Part shown: piece by piece, positions 17,701-25,792 of the stretch
Layout of the letters: the number at the start of each line of letters is the position of its first letter
How positions within the stretch are numbered: the first letter of the stretch is position 1
Assembly: GCF_900683735.1 (NCBI RefSeq)
Contig: NZ_LR215979.1
Span: 3,775,420 to 3,839,419 of the forward strand
Reading direction: 5' to 3'
Source of the DNA: Fusobacterium ulcerans ATCC 49185
GTDB lineage: Bacteria > Fusobacteriota > Fusobacteriia > Fusobacteriales > Fusobacteriaceae
Length of the DNA: 64,000 bases
The notes under the pieces: model-generated
The model's database searches: none
What the model saw: only the letters and a program-made list of their open reading frames with translations
Told to the model about the DNA's origin: nothing
Program-made: the position numbers and the translations under genes

Positions 17701-20700
17701 TGGTGGAACTATAACAACTGCAGGAACAGGAGCAGTAGGAATATATGTAACAACTGGAACTACTTTAGATAGTAATAATTCATCATTTAATATAAGCAAC
17801 GGAGCAGTAGGAGTGTATGTAACAAGTGGAGGAACAGCTAACCTTGGAACAACAGGGAATCTTACATTTAATTTTGGAACTGGTGGAGGAACAGGAGTAT
17901 ATAACGATGGAGGAACCCTTACATTAGGAAATAACATAACTGTAACAGGTTCAGGATCACTGGCAGCAACTGTAAATGGAGATTTAACTTCATCTGGAAA
18001 TTTAACTATAGGTGAAGGAGGAACAGCACTTCTTGGTTCATATGATAATACAACTACAACAAATAAAAGTATAACTAACATAGGAAACATTAAAGCTGAA
18101 TCAGGAGGAAAAGGAATTGCAGCTATAAAAGGAAGTAGTACTCCATCAGGAGTCATAACAATAAATAATGCTGGAACTATTACAGTTAGTGGAAAATCAA
18201 GTGGAGGGGACTCTTCTATAGGAATATATACAAATATAGCAGAGATAAATAGTACAGGAACTGTTGAAGTAGGAACAGATGGAATAGGAATATATGCTGC
18301 TGACAGTGGAAAAGCAGTGAAGAATGATAATATGACTATGACAGGAGATAATGGAATAGGAGTATATATCAAAGGAGCAACAGGTGGACTTACTGCAAAT
18401 AACATAACTTCAACAGGAGGAAAAGGAAATACAGGATTAGTTCTTGAGGGAGTTGCTTCAAATATAAATGCAGGAACTATTACTCTAGGAGATGAAAGCA
18501 TAGGAGTAATGGCAACAGGAACAGCTTCTACAATATCTGGAAGTATTACAGTGGGAGATTCAAGTACAGGTAAGAGTGCAATAGGAATAGTAGCCAAAAA
18601 TTCTAACTTAAATTTAACAGGAATAACAAAAATTACAGCTGGAAAAGGTGGAATTGGAATATATGCAGAGGGAACAAGTCAAGTATCGAATGTAGATGCC
18701 TCTAAAATCATAGTAGGAACAGATGGAATATATATGTATTCTTCTGTAGGTACTTCAATAAGTTTCACAGGAAATATCACAGCAGATAATCAAATAGGAA
18801 TAGTAGTAGGAGGAAGTGTAAGTGGTACAGGTTCAACAATAACAGCTAAGAATGGTGGAATAGGAGCATATGTAAAAGGAACAGGTTCACAATTTACAGG
18901 AACAAATATTATAGTTCAAAGTGGAATTGCAGAAACAGGTACTGATCCAGCAAAATATTCTGTGGGAGTCTATTATGAGGATGCAGGAGCAATAGCATCA
19001 TTGCCAACAGTAACACAAGCAGGAAGTTATTCAATAGGAACAGTATTAGACAGAACAACAGGAACTACAACTGCTGGAATTAATATTGGAACTTCTGGAA
19101 GTAATCAAGTAGGAGTGATGGTAAAAGGAGGTTCTGTAACATCAGGAGGAATTACAGCAGCAGATGGAGACAGCAATATTGGTATATATGGAGAAAATAG
19201 TACAATTAATGTAGCTGGAGATATATCAGTTGGTACAGCTAGTTCACTTACAGATTCATCAATAGGAGTTTCTTTAAAAGGAGGTTCATATACAGGAATT
19301 ACTGGGGATCTTGCAGTAGGAAATAACAGTATAGGAATCTATGGAACAAATATGACTGGAAATATTAGTCAAAGTGGAACAGCTATGACTGTAGGAGATA
19401 ATGGAGTAGGTATCTATGGTTCTGGAACTGGGAATATCATTTTATCAATGACAACAATAGGTCTTGGAAATAATAATTCTATAGGAGTATATGCCAAAGG
19501 AATGAATACAGATGTAACAGGAAACATGAGTGTTGGCGCAAATACAAGTATAGGTATTGTAAGCGAAGGAAATGGAAATGTAACATATGATGGAGCTATG
19601 ACTATAACAGGGAAAGGAACTGGAGAAAAAGACACAGGTTCAGTAGGAATCTATAAACTGAATGGAACAGGAACTATAACAACTACAATAGGAAATAACT
19701 GGACTGTAGGAAATAATGGATATGGAATCTTTGTAAAGCAAAATACAGAACAGAAAGTAGTACAGTCAGTAACAATTAACAATAAAGCAGATATGACATT
19801 AGGAATGTCAGCAGTAGGAATCTATTCAAGTGGAGCAAATACAGTAAATAATGATGGAACAATAACTGTAGGAGAAACAGATACAAAAGGAGATCCAAAT
19901 AATACTAAAAACCATCTAAATTCAGTAGGGATATATGTAACAAATGGAACTACAGTAAATAATACTGGAGATATAAATGTAGAGCATGATTTTTCAGTAG
20001 GTATTTATGGAAGCGGAATTGGAACAAAGATTACAAATGTGCTTGGAGCAACTATCTCTGTTGATAAAGGTGGAGTAGGAATTCTTGTACAAAATGAAGC
20101 TGTAGCTGAGAATGAAGGTACTATAAATTTAGGAAGTACAGCTGGTATTTATGGAGCAACAACAGTAGGAATGGCAGCATACTCAGGAGCATCAATAATT
20201 AATGGCAGCACAGGAATCATTAATGTAGGGATAGGTTCAGGAATGGTAGTAGGAGTAGGTGCAACTCTTACAAATAATGGAGTTATAAATGTAACAAATG
20301 GAATAGGAATAGAGGGTGCAGGACATATTATAAATCAAGGAACTATCAAGGTTACAGGAACAGGAACAGATGTTGGAAACACAGGTGTAGGAAGTGCAGA
20401 AGTAGGAAGTATCAAAATAGAATCAAATGGAGATGTAATTATTAATGATAAATATGTAGGTATTGGAGGAACACTTACAACAGCAGGTGCTATAGAAGTA
20501 AATGGAGCATATGTAGATGTAACAACAGGAGTACCTTTATTTAATGCTCAAAGTGTAAGTGGAGAAGTAAATATCCTTCCAAACTTTGCGCTGACAGGAA
20601 ATGGAATTACATATAAAATTGAAGGTTTTGTAAATACAGCAATGGGAACAATAACAGGAACAAAACTTACACCAGTAACATCACCTCTATTTATTGCAAA

Positions 20701-21877
20701 AGTTACAGATAAAGGAGATCTTGTTATTGCAAAAAGACCATATGCTGATTTGACAATAGGAGAGCAGTTTGATGCACTGGATAAAGGACTTGATAATATT
20801 CTTGCTAACAGTGGAGGAATAGGAAAAGATGCAGAGATATTAAAAGGATTGAATGCATACTTGGAAGGACTTTCTGCAGATCAATTTGAAGGAGAAACAT
20901 CTAGAAAACTTGCAGAAACAAGAGGAGACATCTATTCAACTATTCAAGGAAGAATGCAGGATATCAACAGAGCATTTGATAACTCTTTCTATGAGCTTGA
21001 ATCATCATACAATCTAACTAAAGACAGCAGTAAGTATAGTGTAATCTATACTGATGGAGACTACAAAGATCCAACTTTAGGAATAGAAGATTATGATTAC
21101 AAGATAATGGGTCTTCTTTACATGAAAGAAAAAGAAGGAACAGAGTATGGAAGCAAATACGGATATACACTAGGATTTACAGGATCGAAATTTGAATTTG
21201 AAAATGATTCAAAAGAGGATGTGTATTCATTGAGAGCAGGAGTACATAGAGTTAAAAATCTAAGTGAAGAACATAAAGTATCATGGCTGTCAAGAATAGA
21301 ACTAGGATATAACAGACATATAGCTGAGAGAAAGCTTAACCTTCATGAAACATTTGAGAATAAGGGAGAGTACAATACTTACTCTGTAGCACTTGATAAC
21401 AGAATAACAAAAGTTATCTATACAGATTTATCAAGGGAATTGGATATATATGCAGATTTAGATTTAGAGTATGGAAAAGTAGATGGTTTTACAGAAAGCG
21501 CAGGAAGCAATGGCGGACTTGAAGTACAGATTAAAGATAATGACTACTTAAGCGCACAACTGGGAGCAGGAGTGAAAGCATCCCAAAGAATCTATGCAGG
21601 AAATGATGTATCAGTAAAAGTAACAGCAGATGTAAAGTATGCATATGAACTTGGAGATAACTATGATGGAAACAAAGCAAGACTAAAAAATGGAGGAGAA
21701 GGATACTACAGCTTGATTACTCCAGATGAAAGAGAAGGAAAACTGATAGGAAAAGTAGGACTAACAGTGGAGAAAGCCAACTATATGGGAGTAACATTTG
21801 AAGTAGAGGCAGCAGATGAAGGAAACAGAGAAGATTCATCAGTAAAATATGGAGTAAGATTCAATTACAAATTCTAG
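11717..21877 (+). CDS. Giant type Va autotransporter adhesin (RadD/Fap2-like class)
   Basis: A 3386-residue surface protein. It has an extended signal region (residues 1-38, basic then hydrophobic, ending ISLGA), a coiled coil (about 45-70), a Pro/Thr-rich stalk (about 185-300) and a passenger of roughly 2700 residues. The passenger is built from short repeats of the type GTGIGIYA or NTGTI, expected to stack as a beta-helix. The C-terminal 260-280 residues form the beta-barrel, with alternating strands and a final NYKF. Sizes of 3000-3800 residues are typical of fusobacterial RadD- and Fap2-like adhesins. These mediate coaggregation and host-cell binding; the ligand here cannot be predicted. 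It is co-transcribed with the coiled-coil gene upstream. Confidence 0.93.
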   Translation: MRKGDIEKSLKRFLKRKVSYSLALLIAFMITGGISLGAEITAEEIQESKGDLLSRIQTEREEIKRKIAENERLIKEYNSNFVELVRKGDFYSKPLFNSTQVFFSYQHLDSGKMKDVTEKEFSETIDAINKHYGTRSGRSILKSTGNIGKDKLMAGNGVAVDTEVFRETIEVGANIKPVEPVLPEINPNVSVNVSAPTITLGGLPSTVGPTVSGGGSITAPPGVTITAPPGVTVSVATPGAVGKIEVTPPKAETPVEPTEKNITVSAPATPGGFIPTAITAPIAPEAPTVAGITVPTIIIPNLTSPSSGNGDGSWAWNTNGSNGLISQMITTKGNFIFTTGGSSSTDSFTASVTGYTATAASGYTVSVDDVTYGTTNVGSGKAGMYRIVGSRYSSFGKETKITINATARPDSGNALRQFIHFDPHGDNAAASISAITEASQAEKDQAQKLVNKYKGAHPWFEDKGYQMLALNGELTINGNTMVGVGLQGHSINGRNPMILHTGTTVINGNKNAVFAYPNDGDAMNRLYIATNYGTGKIEINGNNNFVMLAEKNVKNTSASNSYAHVHNFENSGKIEIKSGNNNIGFFGKQGINNGYLDLQNPIIISSNGTENIGVYQNNGANNNLNVNSVIKVDISSGSKNVGYVGNYSSQTINTNIYNITGGTNNIGVISNNALILNGLELNISAGITNFGLVNKVETLASNGAINISGGNDNIGIANQSTGAVTHTGNIVLSKEGTNNIGVYGDTASSTSITGEIRVEGEKNKAVYGKNSHTINVDNITANTIDSVVIYGESGAKIIANELNVISKVGANPTTLNGKDTGAAFAKGAGTTITIDRGSLPGEANINITGSKLDDAVRYVGFGLMAADGGVINAENNYIKVTDGSTAVASIGLNSNIDLSGGKVEFNGSGYAVYSDGNGKIDLRGATVILGGSSTAFDLNLGATSPIKLDQNSRICVESNDVVVFNLKNATGLNTNNLEASITTSLGGALGGVNLDDLIVVERDENNKPFDKYKTAAVDGGTIAIGDLDKTGTGAEGESQDKKDGNFYYNRFLGQRLVATATGSRISAVLNNEQAGKYNDQVVGLEMNSSSNAVTNTEAAIKLVSSTITADRIGEGSGAIGAYINYGIVEVDGSSSIKVEKETSNAENAGAVGVYAVNGSEVTNRGTIEVGGSQSIGILGMAYRETSSETGTTVVGAEYGDDAIGQGKVTITNTGNIALDGIGTIGIYANNNNTGRAAADNVVTNDTLGTITVGDSDNFTAAIGIYGKKATIANKGNITVGSGGVAIYATEGSNVTKLGTLNLGSDGIGVMVDGTSTIAASTVTLESKENTVDINGKTGIFYKGSSTGSDSQDIDLDINASNFVKGTAIYVQDMDVTSSGTLTVGTEGIGIFVAKTDEGAAESRTGTNKGTIELGAKENAIGMYGKDTSIANETGNGIININHSSQIGMYADGAKGKVSNTGTINLDVNGATGIYVKSEATAEITGDNINFSTHNSSIGVYAEGAKVNFKSDVNFENNNENKNIYVYGKDSAVEITDGKTVTVNGMGTPTTLGNKTVGIYLENAGAGSTFNGVGNLAVLNGAIGIYSKGNNDLTVKVKAEGDKTTGVFIDGGSTIKGTVTATGSTTSGAIGVYGSGGAVFIDNDTGLTLNMGDANTRKKGTGMYLTDGAYATGGLITVNNSSDDNNIGVYYSNGIASGPVTNGSEIELTGKNGVGIYAADGIILENSKNITSATSDNIASYVGGESTLTSNGTITMSGVNNIGIYAGKGTGTNAGTIDLTGASGTSVGMVAQAVTGETATIENATGKEIKVGANLGMYIAGTGTSKGINKGKITATTGTGVYIEDSGNSFDGTGGTIKSDKVGIYLKDTTAGTVTNTGTLEIASGGVGVFGENAQIDFEVDTSTSEGAIGVVAEGTSVISGNIKTGQDSVGVYILDNDVTFAGADITTGNKNGGTSVGILFDSSKQGTYNVNNVTVNAKDGVGIYLQGTSGTTLNFGGTITTAGTGAVGIYVTTGTTLDSNNSSFNISNGAVGVYVTSGGTANLGTTGNLTFNFGTGGGTGVYNDGGTLTLGNNITVTGSGSLAATVNGDLTSSGNLTIGEGGTALLGSYDNTTTTNKSITNIGNIKAESGGKGIAAIKGSSTPSGVITINNAGTITVSGKSSGGDSSIGIYTNIAEINSTGTVEVGTDGIGIYAADSGKAVKNDNMTMTGDNGIGVYIKGATGGLTANNITSTGGKGNTGLVLEGVASNINAGTITLGDESIGVMATGTASTISGSITVGDSSTGKSAIGIVAKNSNLNLTGITKITAGKGGIGIYAEGTSQVSNVDASKIIVGTDGIYMYSSVGTSISFTGNITADNQIGIVVGGSVSGTGSTITAKNGGIGAYVKGTGSQFTGTNIIVQSGIAETGTDPAKYSVGVYYEDAGAIASLPTVTQAGSYSIGTVLDRTTGTTTAGINIGTSGSNQVGVMVKGGSVTSGGITAADGDSNIGIYGENSTINVAGDISVGTASSLTDSSIGVSLKGGSYTGITGDLAVGNNSIGIYGTNMTGNISQSGTAMTVGDNGVGIYGSGTGNIILSMTTIGLGNNNSIGVYAKGMNTDVTGNMSVGANTSIGIVSEGNGNVTYDGAMTITGKGTGEKDTGSVGIYKLNGTGTITTTIGNNWTVGNNGYGIFVKQNTEQKVVQSVTINNKADMTLGMSAVGIYSSGANTVNNDGTITVGETDTKGDPNNTKNHLNSVGIYVTNGTTVNNTGDINVEHDFSVGIYGSGIGTKITNVLGATISVDKGGVGILVQNEAVAENEGTINLGSTAGIYGATTVGMAAYSGASIINGSTGIINVGIGSGMVVGVGATLTNNGVINVTNGIGIEGAGHIINQGTIKVTGTGTDVGNTGVGSAEVGSIKIESNGDVIINDKYVGIGGTLTTAGAIEVNGAYVDVTTGVPLFNAQSVSGEVNILPNFALTGNGITYKIEGFVNTAMGTITGTKLTPVTSPLFIAKVTDKGDLVIAKRPYADLTIGEQFDALDKGLDNILANSGGIGKDAEILKGLNAYLEGLSADQFEGETSRKLAETRGDIYSTIQGRMQDINRAFDNSFYELESSYNLTKDSSKYSVIYTDGDYKDPTLGIEDYDYKIMGLLYMKEKEGTEYGSKYGYTLGFTGSKFEFENDSKEDVYSLRAGVHRVKNLSEEHKVSWLSRIELGYNRHIAERKLNLHETFENKGEYNTYSVALDNRITKVIYTDLSRELDIYADLDLEYGKVDGFTESAGSNGGLEVQIKDNDYLSAQLGAGVKASQRIYAGNDVSVKVTADVKYAYELGDNYDGNKARLKNGGEGYYSLITPDEREGKLIGKVGLTVEKANYMGVTFEVEAADEGNREDSSVKYGVRFNYKF
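12363..12410 (+). repeat. Two copies of a 24-bp tandem repeat in the adhesin stalk
   Basis: Two exact 24-bp units encode ITAPPGVT twice in the Pro/Thr-rich stalk of the autotransporter. Because the unit is a multiple of three, copy-number change would alter stalk length without breaking the frame. Confidence 0.8.
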
Positions 21878-21887
21878 TAATTAAAAT

Positions 21888-21919
21888 AGTATGAGATCAT
21901 TGAAAAATGGTCTCATACT
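21888..21919 (+). terminator. Hairpin with GAAA tetraloop after the autotransporter gene
   Basis: A 14-bp stem (one G-U) closed by a GAAA loop lies 10 bp after the stop. There is only a weak T-tract after it, so it may stabilise the 3' end or act as a leaky terminator ahead of three further small genes. Confidence 0.6.
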
Positions 21920-21949
21920 TAAAAATAACAAAAAGGGGAAATAAATACT

Positions 21950-22393
21950 ATGGATAAAGAGAAGATTATAGAATTTTTAATGACATGCAACAGAACTTAC
22001 TTGATAGCAGTAGTTTTATTTTTCCTCATTTTCCTTATTTGCCTTTTAAATTTTATAAGAAACTATATCTCAGTAAGGAAATTAAAAAAACAGAAAGGAA
22101 TAAAATTTTATTATAAATTTTTAGGAAATATTTACTGGTTAAGAGGAGAAATATTAAATAAAAGATATTTAGAATTAAAATATTTAAATTCAGTTGAAAG
22201 TAAAGAAGAAGCAAATGTAGTAATTCTACTGGAAAAAGTTTTAGAAAACAGTACTGGACTTATAAGCATTTATATGAAAAATTCAAAAGTTATTTTAAAA
22301 AGACTAAAGTTAAATAATGAACAATTAAAAGAAGTACTAGAAAATATTCCATATACATTGGTAGAGAATGATGAAATAACAGAAGAAAAATAA
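21950..22393 (+). CDS. Hypothetical membrane protein
   Basis: A 147-residue protein with one strong membrane segment at about residues 17-38 (YLIAVVLFFLIFLICLLNFI) and a mostly cytosolic basic then acidic C-terminal part (about 40-147). It has a GGGG ribosome site and lies 30 bp past the hairpin, ahead of the SurA-N-like and FadA-like genes. Position suggests a link with the surface locus, but no domain is recognised. Confidence 0.55.
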   Translation: MDKEKIIEFLMTCNRTYLIAVVLFFLIFLICLLNFIRNYISVRKLKKQKGIKFYYKFLGNIYWLRGEILNKRYLELKYLNSVESKEEANVVILLEKVLENSTGLISIYMKNSKVILKRLKLNNEQLKEVLENIPYTLVENDEITEEK

Positions 22394-22440
22394 ATTAAAA
22401 AATAAGAAAATAAAAATATAACATATTGGAGGAGATAACA

Positions 22441-22869
22441 ATGATTAAATTAACAAAAAAAGAATTGGAAACTTTAGGAGAAAATAAGGATGCTATTGCA
22501 CAGCTTTTAGTAAGAAAGGCCATCCTTGCAGAAATGGAAAAGAAAGAATATACAGAAGAGGAAAAAAAGTATCTTGAGGAAATGAAACTTAATATGGAGA
22601 TAGAATTCTATCTTAATTCAATAGCGCAGAAAACAGTAAAAATATATGATTACGAGTTATTAGAAGTATATAAAAATAATACAGAAATATTAAAAGATAA
22701 GAATACAGTAGAAGTATATCCACAACTTCAACAGGCATTATTTAATCAAAAACTAGGTGAAGAAAAGGTAAAAGTAATAAATGAATTAGTAGAAAAATAT
22801 AAAATAAATGATACTTTAAAAGAATATATAAAGGTAGAAGATCCAAAGAAAAAAGAAGAGAACAAATAA
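22441..22869 (+). CDS. SurA-N-like helical protein, intact paralogue
   Basis: A 142-residue helical protein, MIKLTKKELETLGENKDAI to VEDPKKKEENK. Its order of segments (YTEEEKKYLEEMKLN, VKIYDYELLEVYKNN, EVYPQLQQALFNQKLGEEKV, YKINDTLKEYI) parallels the degraded gene at 9113-9681 and recalls the N-terminal chaperone domain of SurA-type proteins, without a PPIase domain. The ATG 6 bp after GGAGGAG is used as the start. No signal peptide is evident here, unlike the damaged copy, so its compartment is uncertain. It is followed by a FadA-like gene after 12 bp. Confidence 0.6.
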   Translation: MIKLTKKELETLGENKDAIAQLLVRKAILAEMEKKEYTEEEKKYLEEMKLNMEIEFYLNSIAQKTVKIYDYELLEVYKNNTEILKDKNTVEVYPQLQQALFNQKLGEEKVKVINELVEKYKINDTLKEYIKVEDPKKKEENK

Positions 22870-22881
22870 GGGGGAAAGAAA

Positions 22882-23244
22882 ATGAAAAAGATGTTAATAG
22901 GATGTATATTAGCAGTATCAGCAATATCATATTCAGCAACAGATGTAATGTCAACACTGGAACAGCTTGAACTCAATCTTCAAAAATTAGAGGCAGAAGA
23001 AAAAGCAATGTACAATCAAAGAAAAGCTGAAGCAGAAGAAGCAGAGAGAACACTAGCTTCACAAAGAAAAGTATATTCAGAAATAGTAGAAAAGGAAAAA
23101 ATAATTCAAAGTGTAAAAGAGAATAGATTTTATAAAGCACAATATCAAGAATTAGCAAAAAAATATGGACAGGCTAAAAAAGAACTAGAAGCAGATATGA
23201 AAAAACAGGAAGAAATAATTAGTATATTTGAGGCAATAAAATAA
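22882..23244 (+). CDS. FadA family small adhesin-like protein
   Basis: A 120-residue exported protein: signal peptide MKKMLIGCILAVSAISYS, then two long helices (LEQLELNLQKLEAEEKAM and the second half ending EAIK) as in FadA adhesins. It has a GGGGG site and is 12 bp downstream of the SurA-N-like gene. It resembles both the damaged copy at 10208-10597 (QREIYNQLSEKVAKL compared with QRKVYSEIVEKEKII; FYKEQYGELVSKY compared with FYKAQYQELAKKY) and the intact one at 10629-11015. It is probably secreted as helical filaments or acts as an accessory of the autotransporter. Confidence 0.78.
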   Translation: MKKMLIGCILAVSAISYSATDVMSTLEQLELNLQKLEAEEKAMYNQRKAEAEEAERTLASQRKVYSEIVEKEKIIQSVKENRFYKAQYQELAKKYGQAKKELEADMKKQEEIISIFEAIK

Positions 23245-23378
23245 AAAACAATACTATGATTGAAGAAAACAAGGAGAGTGTGAAAAAACTATAAATCATA
23301 ACTTTATATGATGGAAAATTTTAAAGTATTAATATTTTGTAATTGAAATAGTATAAAACAGATTTTTTTCTTTGTCAA

Positions 23379-23405
23379 GGACACTCTCAAAGAGAGTGTT
23401 CTTTT
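23379..23405. terminator. Terminator between the adhesin locus and the dap operon
   Basis: GGACACTCTC pairs with GAGAGTGTTC across an AAA loop, followed by CTTTT. It ends the plus-strand locus and lies between convergent transcription units. Confidence 0.75.
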
Positions 23406-23489
23406 CATATTCTTAATCTCATTTATTCCCAAAAATGATCTTCATACATAATTTGGAGTTCTCTATAAATTCTTCTCTATCCTTTCCTC

Positions 23490-24194
23490 CTATTTTCTCA
23501 AATCATCTACTAACTGTGTCTTTCTTAATGTTTTTTCATCTACATTTTTTATTATTCTGGCTGGGTTCCCTGTAACTACTGCTCCAGCTGGTACATCTTC
23601 AAGGACTACTGCCCCTGCTCCAACAACTGCTCCTGTTCCTATTCTTACTCCTTCTATGATTACAGCATTAGCTCCTACAAGAACACCATCTTCTATCACT
23701 ACAGGTTTAGCTGAAGGAGGTTCTACTACTCCTGCAAGAACTGCTCCTGCTCCTATATGGCAGTTTTTTCCAACTGTTGCTCTTCCACCAAGAACTGCTC
23801 CCATATCTATCATAGTTCCATCTCCAATAATAGCTCCTATATTTATTACTGCTCCCATCATGATAACTGCATTATTTCCTATAGCTACTTTATCTCTTAT
23901 TACTGCTCCTGGCTCTATTCTTGCATTTATATTTCTATAGTCTAAAGTTGGCACTCCTGAATTTCTTCTGTCATTTTCAATATAATAATCTGTTATATCA
24001 GCTGTATATACTTCTAAGACTCTATTTATTTCATCTGATTCTCCAATCAAAATATATGAACCATTTCCTCTAAAGACTTGCGCTGTAGTTTCTAAATTCT
24101 CTATATTTCCATTTATATATGCTTTTACTGGGGTCCTTTTCTGTGAATTTCTTATAAAGGCTATTATCTCTTCTGCTGTATTTAAATTTGTCAT
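23490..24194 (-). CDS. dapH: Tetrahydrodipicolinate N-acetyltransferase
   Basis: A 234-residue left-handed beta-helix acyltransferase. The N-terminal domain (about 1-80) precedes hexapeptide repeats ([20 protein letters not shown] and further, to about residue 200), ending with the [10 protein letters not shown] tail. It transfers acetyl from acetyl-CoA to tetrahydrodipicolinate, the first step of the acetylase route to meso-diaminopimelate and lysine. It is the last gene of the lysC-dapA-dapB-dapH operon and overlaps dapB by 4 bp (ATGA). Confidence 0.94.
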   Translation of the reverse strand: MTNLNTAEEIIAFIRNSQKRTPVKAYINGNIENLETTAQVFRGNGSYILIGESDEINRVLEVYTADITDYYIENDRRNSGVPTLDYRNINARIEPGAVIRDKVAIGNNAVIMMGAVINIGAIIGDGTMIDMGAVLGGRATVGKNCHIGAGAVLAGVVEPPSAKPVVIEDGVLVGANAVIIEGVRIGTGAVVGAGAVVLEDVPAGAVVTGNPARIIKNVDEKTLRKTQLVDDLRK

Positions 24195-24904
24195 CTTTCC
24201 TCCTGATTTTTAAAAATATCTTTCATAGTATATAGCCCAGCTTCTTTTCCAACAAGAAACCTAGCTGCTTTTAAAGCTCCCATGGCAAATATCTTTTTAG
24301 ACATTGCTGTATGTTTTATCTCTATAATTTCATCTTCTCCACAGAAAAGAACTGAATGTTCTCCAACAATAGTTCCCCCTCTCAAAGAATGAATTCCTAT
24401 CTCATTTCTCTCTCTTTTACTGTTTCCTTCTCTACCATACTGTTCTCTCATCTCTTCAGTACAGCTCCTTTCTATGGTTTCAACTAAAGTTTTAGCTGTG
24501 CCACTTGGAGAATCTACTTTTTTATTATGATGTTTTTCTATTACTTCTATATCATAATTTTCATAGAGTACTGGAACTATTCTTTCAAGAATATCGTTTA
24601 AAAGATTTACTCCTAAAGACATATTTGAAGATAGAAGTACAGGTATTTCCTTTACAGTTTCTTCTATTTTCCTCATTGTTTCATTTGAATATCCAGTAGT
24701 AGCTACAATCAGAGGAATTCTTTTATTCTTTGAATAATCTAAAAGAGCATCCAACCTTGAATAATGAGAAAAGTCTATTATTATATCTCCTGTTTCATCA
24801 GTTAATTCATCTGCAAAACCAGTTATCTTTATATCTTCATAACCTTCTGCTATTTCTTTAAGGAGTCTTCCCATTGCTCCAGTTCCATGTATTATTATTT
24901 CCAT
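24191..24904 (-). CDS. dapB: 4-hydroxy-tetrahydrodipicolinate reductase
   Basis: A 237-residue NAD(P)H-dependent reductase. The GTGAMG loop near residue 7 binds the nucleotide. The [16 protein letters not shown] segment (about residues 141-156) carries the His and Lys that define DapB. It reduces the DapA product to tetrahydrodipicolinate. The protein is somewhat shorter than the E. coli enzyme (273) but similar to other short forms. Its start overlaps the end of dapA by 10 bp, indicating coupled translation. Confidence 0.95.
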   Translation of the reverse strand: MEIIIHGTGAMGRLLKEIAEGYEDIKITGFADELTDETGDIIIDFSHYSRLDALLDYSKNKRIPLIVATTGYSNETMRKIEETVKEIPVLLSSNMSLGVNLLNDILERIVPVLYENYDIEVIEKHHNKKVDSPSGTAKTLVETIERSCTEEMREQYGREGNSKRERNEIGIHSLRGGTIVGEHSVLFCGEDEIIEIKHTAMSKKIFAMGALKAARFLVGKEAGLYTMKDIFKNQEER

Positions 24905-25782
24905 CCTGTCACCTCATGAGCTATTAAAATATCTGTAAGTTTTCTTCTATTTGCCTCCTCCATTACTCCTAGAGGAAGTCTGCAGTTCCCCACTTCATAT
25001 CCAAGAAAGTTCATAGCTTCTTTTATTGGAGCTGGATTTGTTTCAAGAAAGAGAGCATTTACAAGATCATTATATTTCAGTTGTAATTCTCTAGCTTTTT
25101 TTACATCTCCCTTTAGAAATGAAACTGTCATATCATGACTTATATCAGGAATTATATTAGCTGATACAGAAATGACTCCCTTTCCTCCTAAGGAAAGAAC
25201 TGGTACTACCATGTCATCATTTCCAGAATAGATATCAAGCTCTGGAACTTCTCTTGCTACCTCTGCAACATATGATATATTTCCACTGGCTTCTTTCAGA
25301 GCTGTAATATTTTCTATCTGTGCCAGTCTTTTCAAAAGCTGTATAGATAAATTTACCCCTGTTCTTGAAGGAACATTATACATTATTATAGGAATTTTAA
25401 CTCCTTCTGCTATTGCTTTGTAGTGTTCATATATTCCGTTTTCATTTCCTTTGTTATAGTAAGGAGTAACTACTAAAAGTCCATCTACTCCTAATCTTTC
25501 TACTCTTTTGCTAAATTCTGCAGCATGTCTGGTATCATTTGACCCTGTTCCTGCTATTACAGGTATTCTATTATTTATTATATTGACTGTAAATTCTATT
25601 ACTGAAATTTTTTCTTCGTCATTGAGAGTACTTCCTTCCCCAGTAGTCCCAGTTACTATTATTGCATCTGTATGATTTATAACATGAAATTCAAGTATTT
25701 CTCTAAGTCTTGAGTAATTTACCTCACCATTTTCATCAAAGGGAGTTATGAGGGCAACTCCCGATCCTGTGAACAATTCCAT
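24895..25782 (-). CDS. dapA: 4-hydroxy-tetrahydrodipicolinate synthase
   Basis: A 295-residue class I aldolase. The GTTGEG motif (about 45-50), Tyr in IIMYNVPSRTG (about 135) and the Schiff-base lysine in ALKEASG (about 163) are present. It condenses pyruvate with aspartate semialdehyde. I place the start at the ATG 6 bp after an AGGAGG site rather than at an in-frame ATG 21 bp upstream, because the latter would lie over that site and inside the lysC end. Feedback inhibition by lysine cannot be judged from sequence. Confidence 0.95.
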   Translation of the reverse strand: MELFTGSGVALITPFDENGEVNYSRLREILEFHVINHTDAIIVTGTTGEGSTLNDEEKISVIEFTVNIINNRIPVIAGTGSNDTRHAAEFSKRVERLGVDGLLVVTPYYNKGNENGIYEHYKAIAEGVKIPIIMYNVPSRTGVNLSIQLLKRLAQIENITALKEASGNISYVAEVAREVPELDIYSGNDDMVVPVLSLGGKGVISVSANIIPDISHDMTVSFLKGDVKKARELQLKYNDLVNALFLETNPAPIKEAMNFLGYEVGNCRLPLGVMEEANRRKLTDILIAHEVTGWK

Positions 25783-25792
25783 TTGTTTCCTC

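Noticed and set aside
17395..18597. 400-codon antisense open frame within the autotransporter, and shorter ones at 12109-12618 and 15736-16008
   Set aside because: These arise from the repetitive codon pattern (GGA ATA GGA type) of the adhesin read backwards; no ribosome sites or plausible products.
13000..20600. Repeat-rich stretch that might suggest a CRISPR array
   Set aside because: Repeats are degenerate, in frame and coding (GIGIY type); there are no constant direct repeats with regular spacers.
23274..23294. AAGGAG followed by GTGAAAAAACTATAA, a tiny frame resembling a FadA-like start
   Set aside because: Only four codons; possibly a remnant of a further FadA-like gene but with no continuing similarity.
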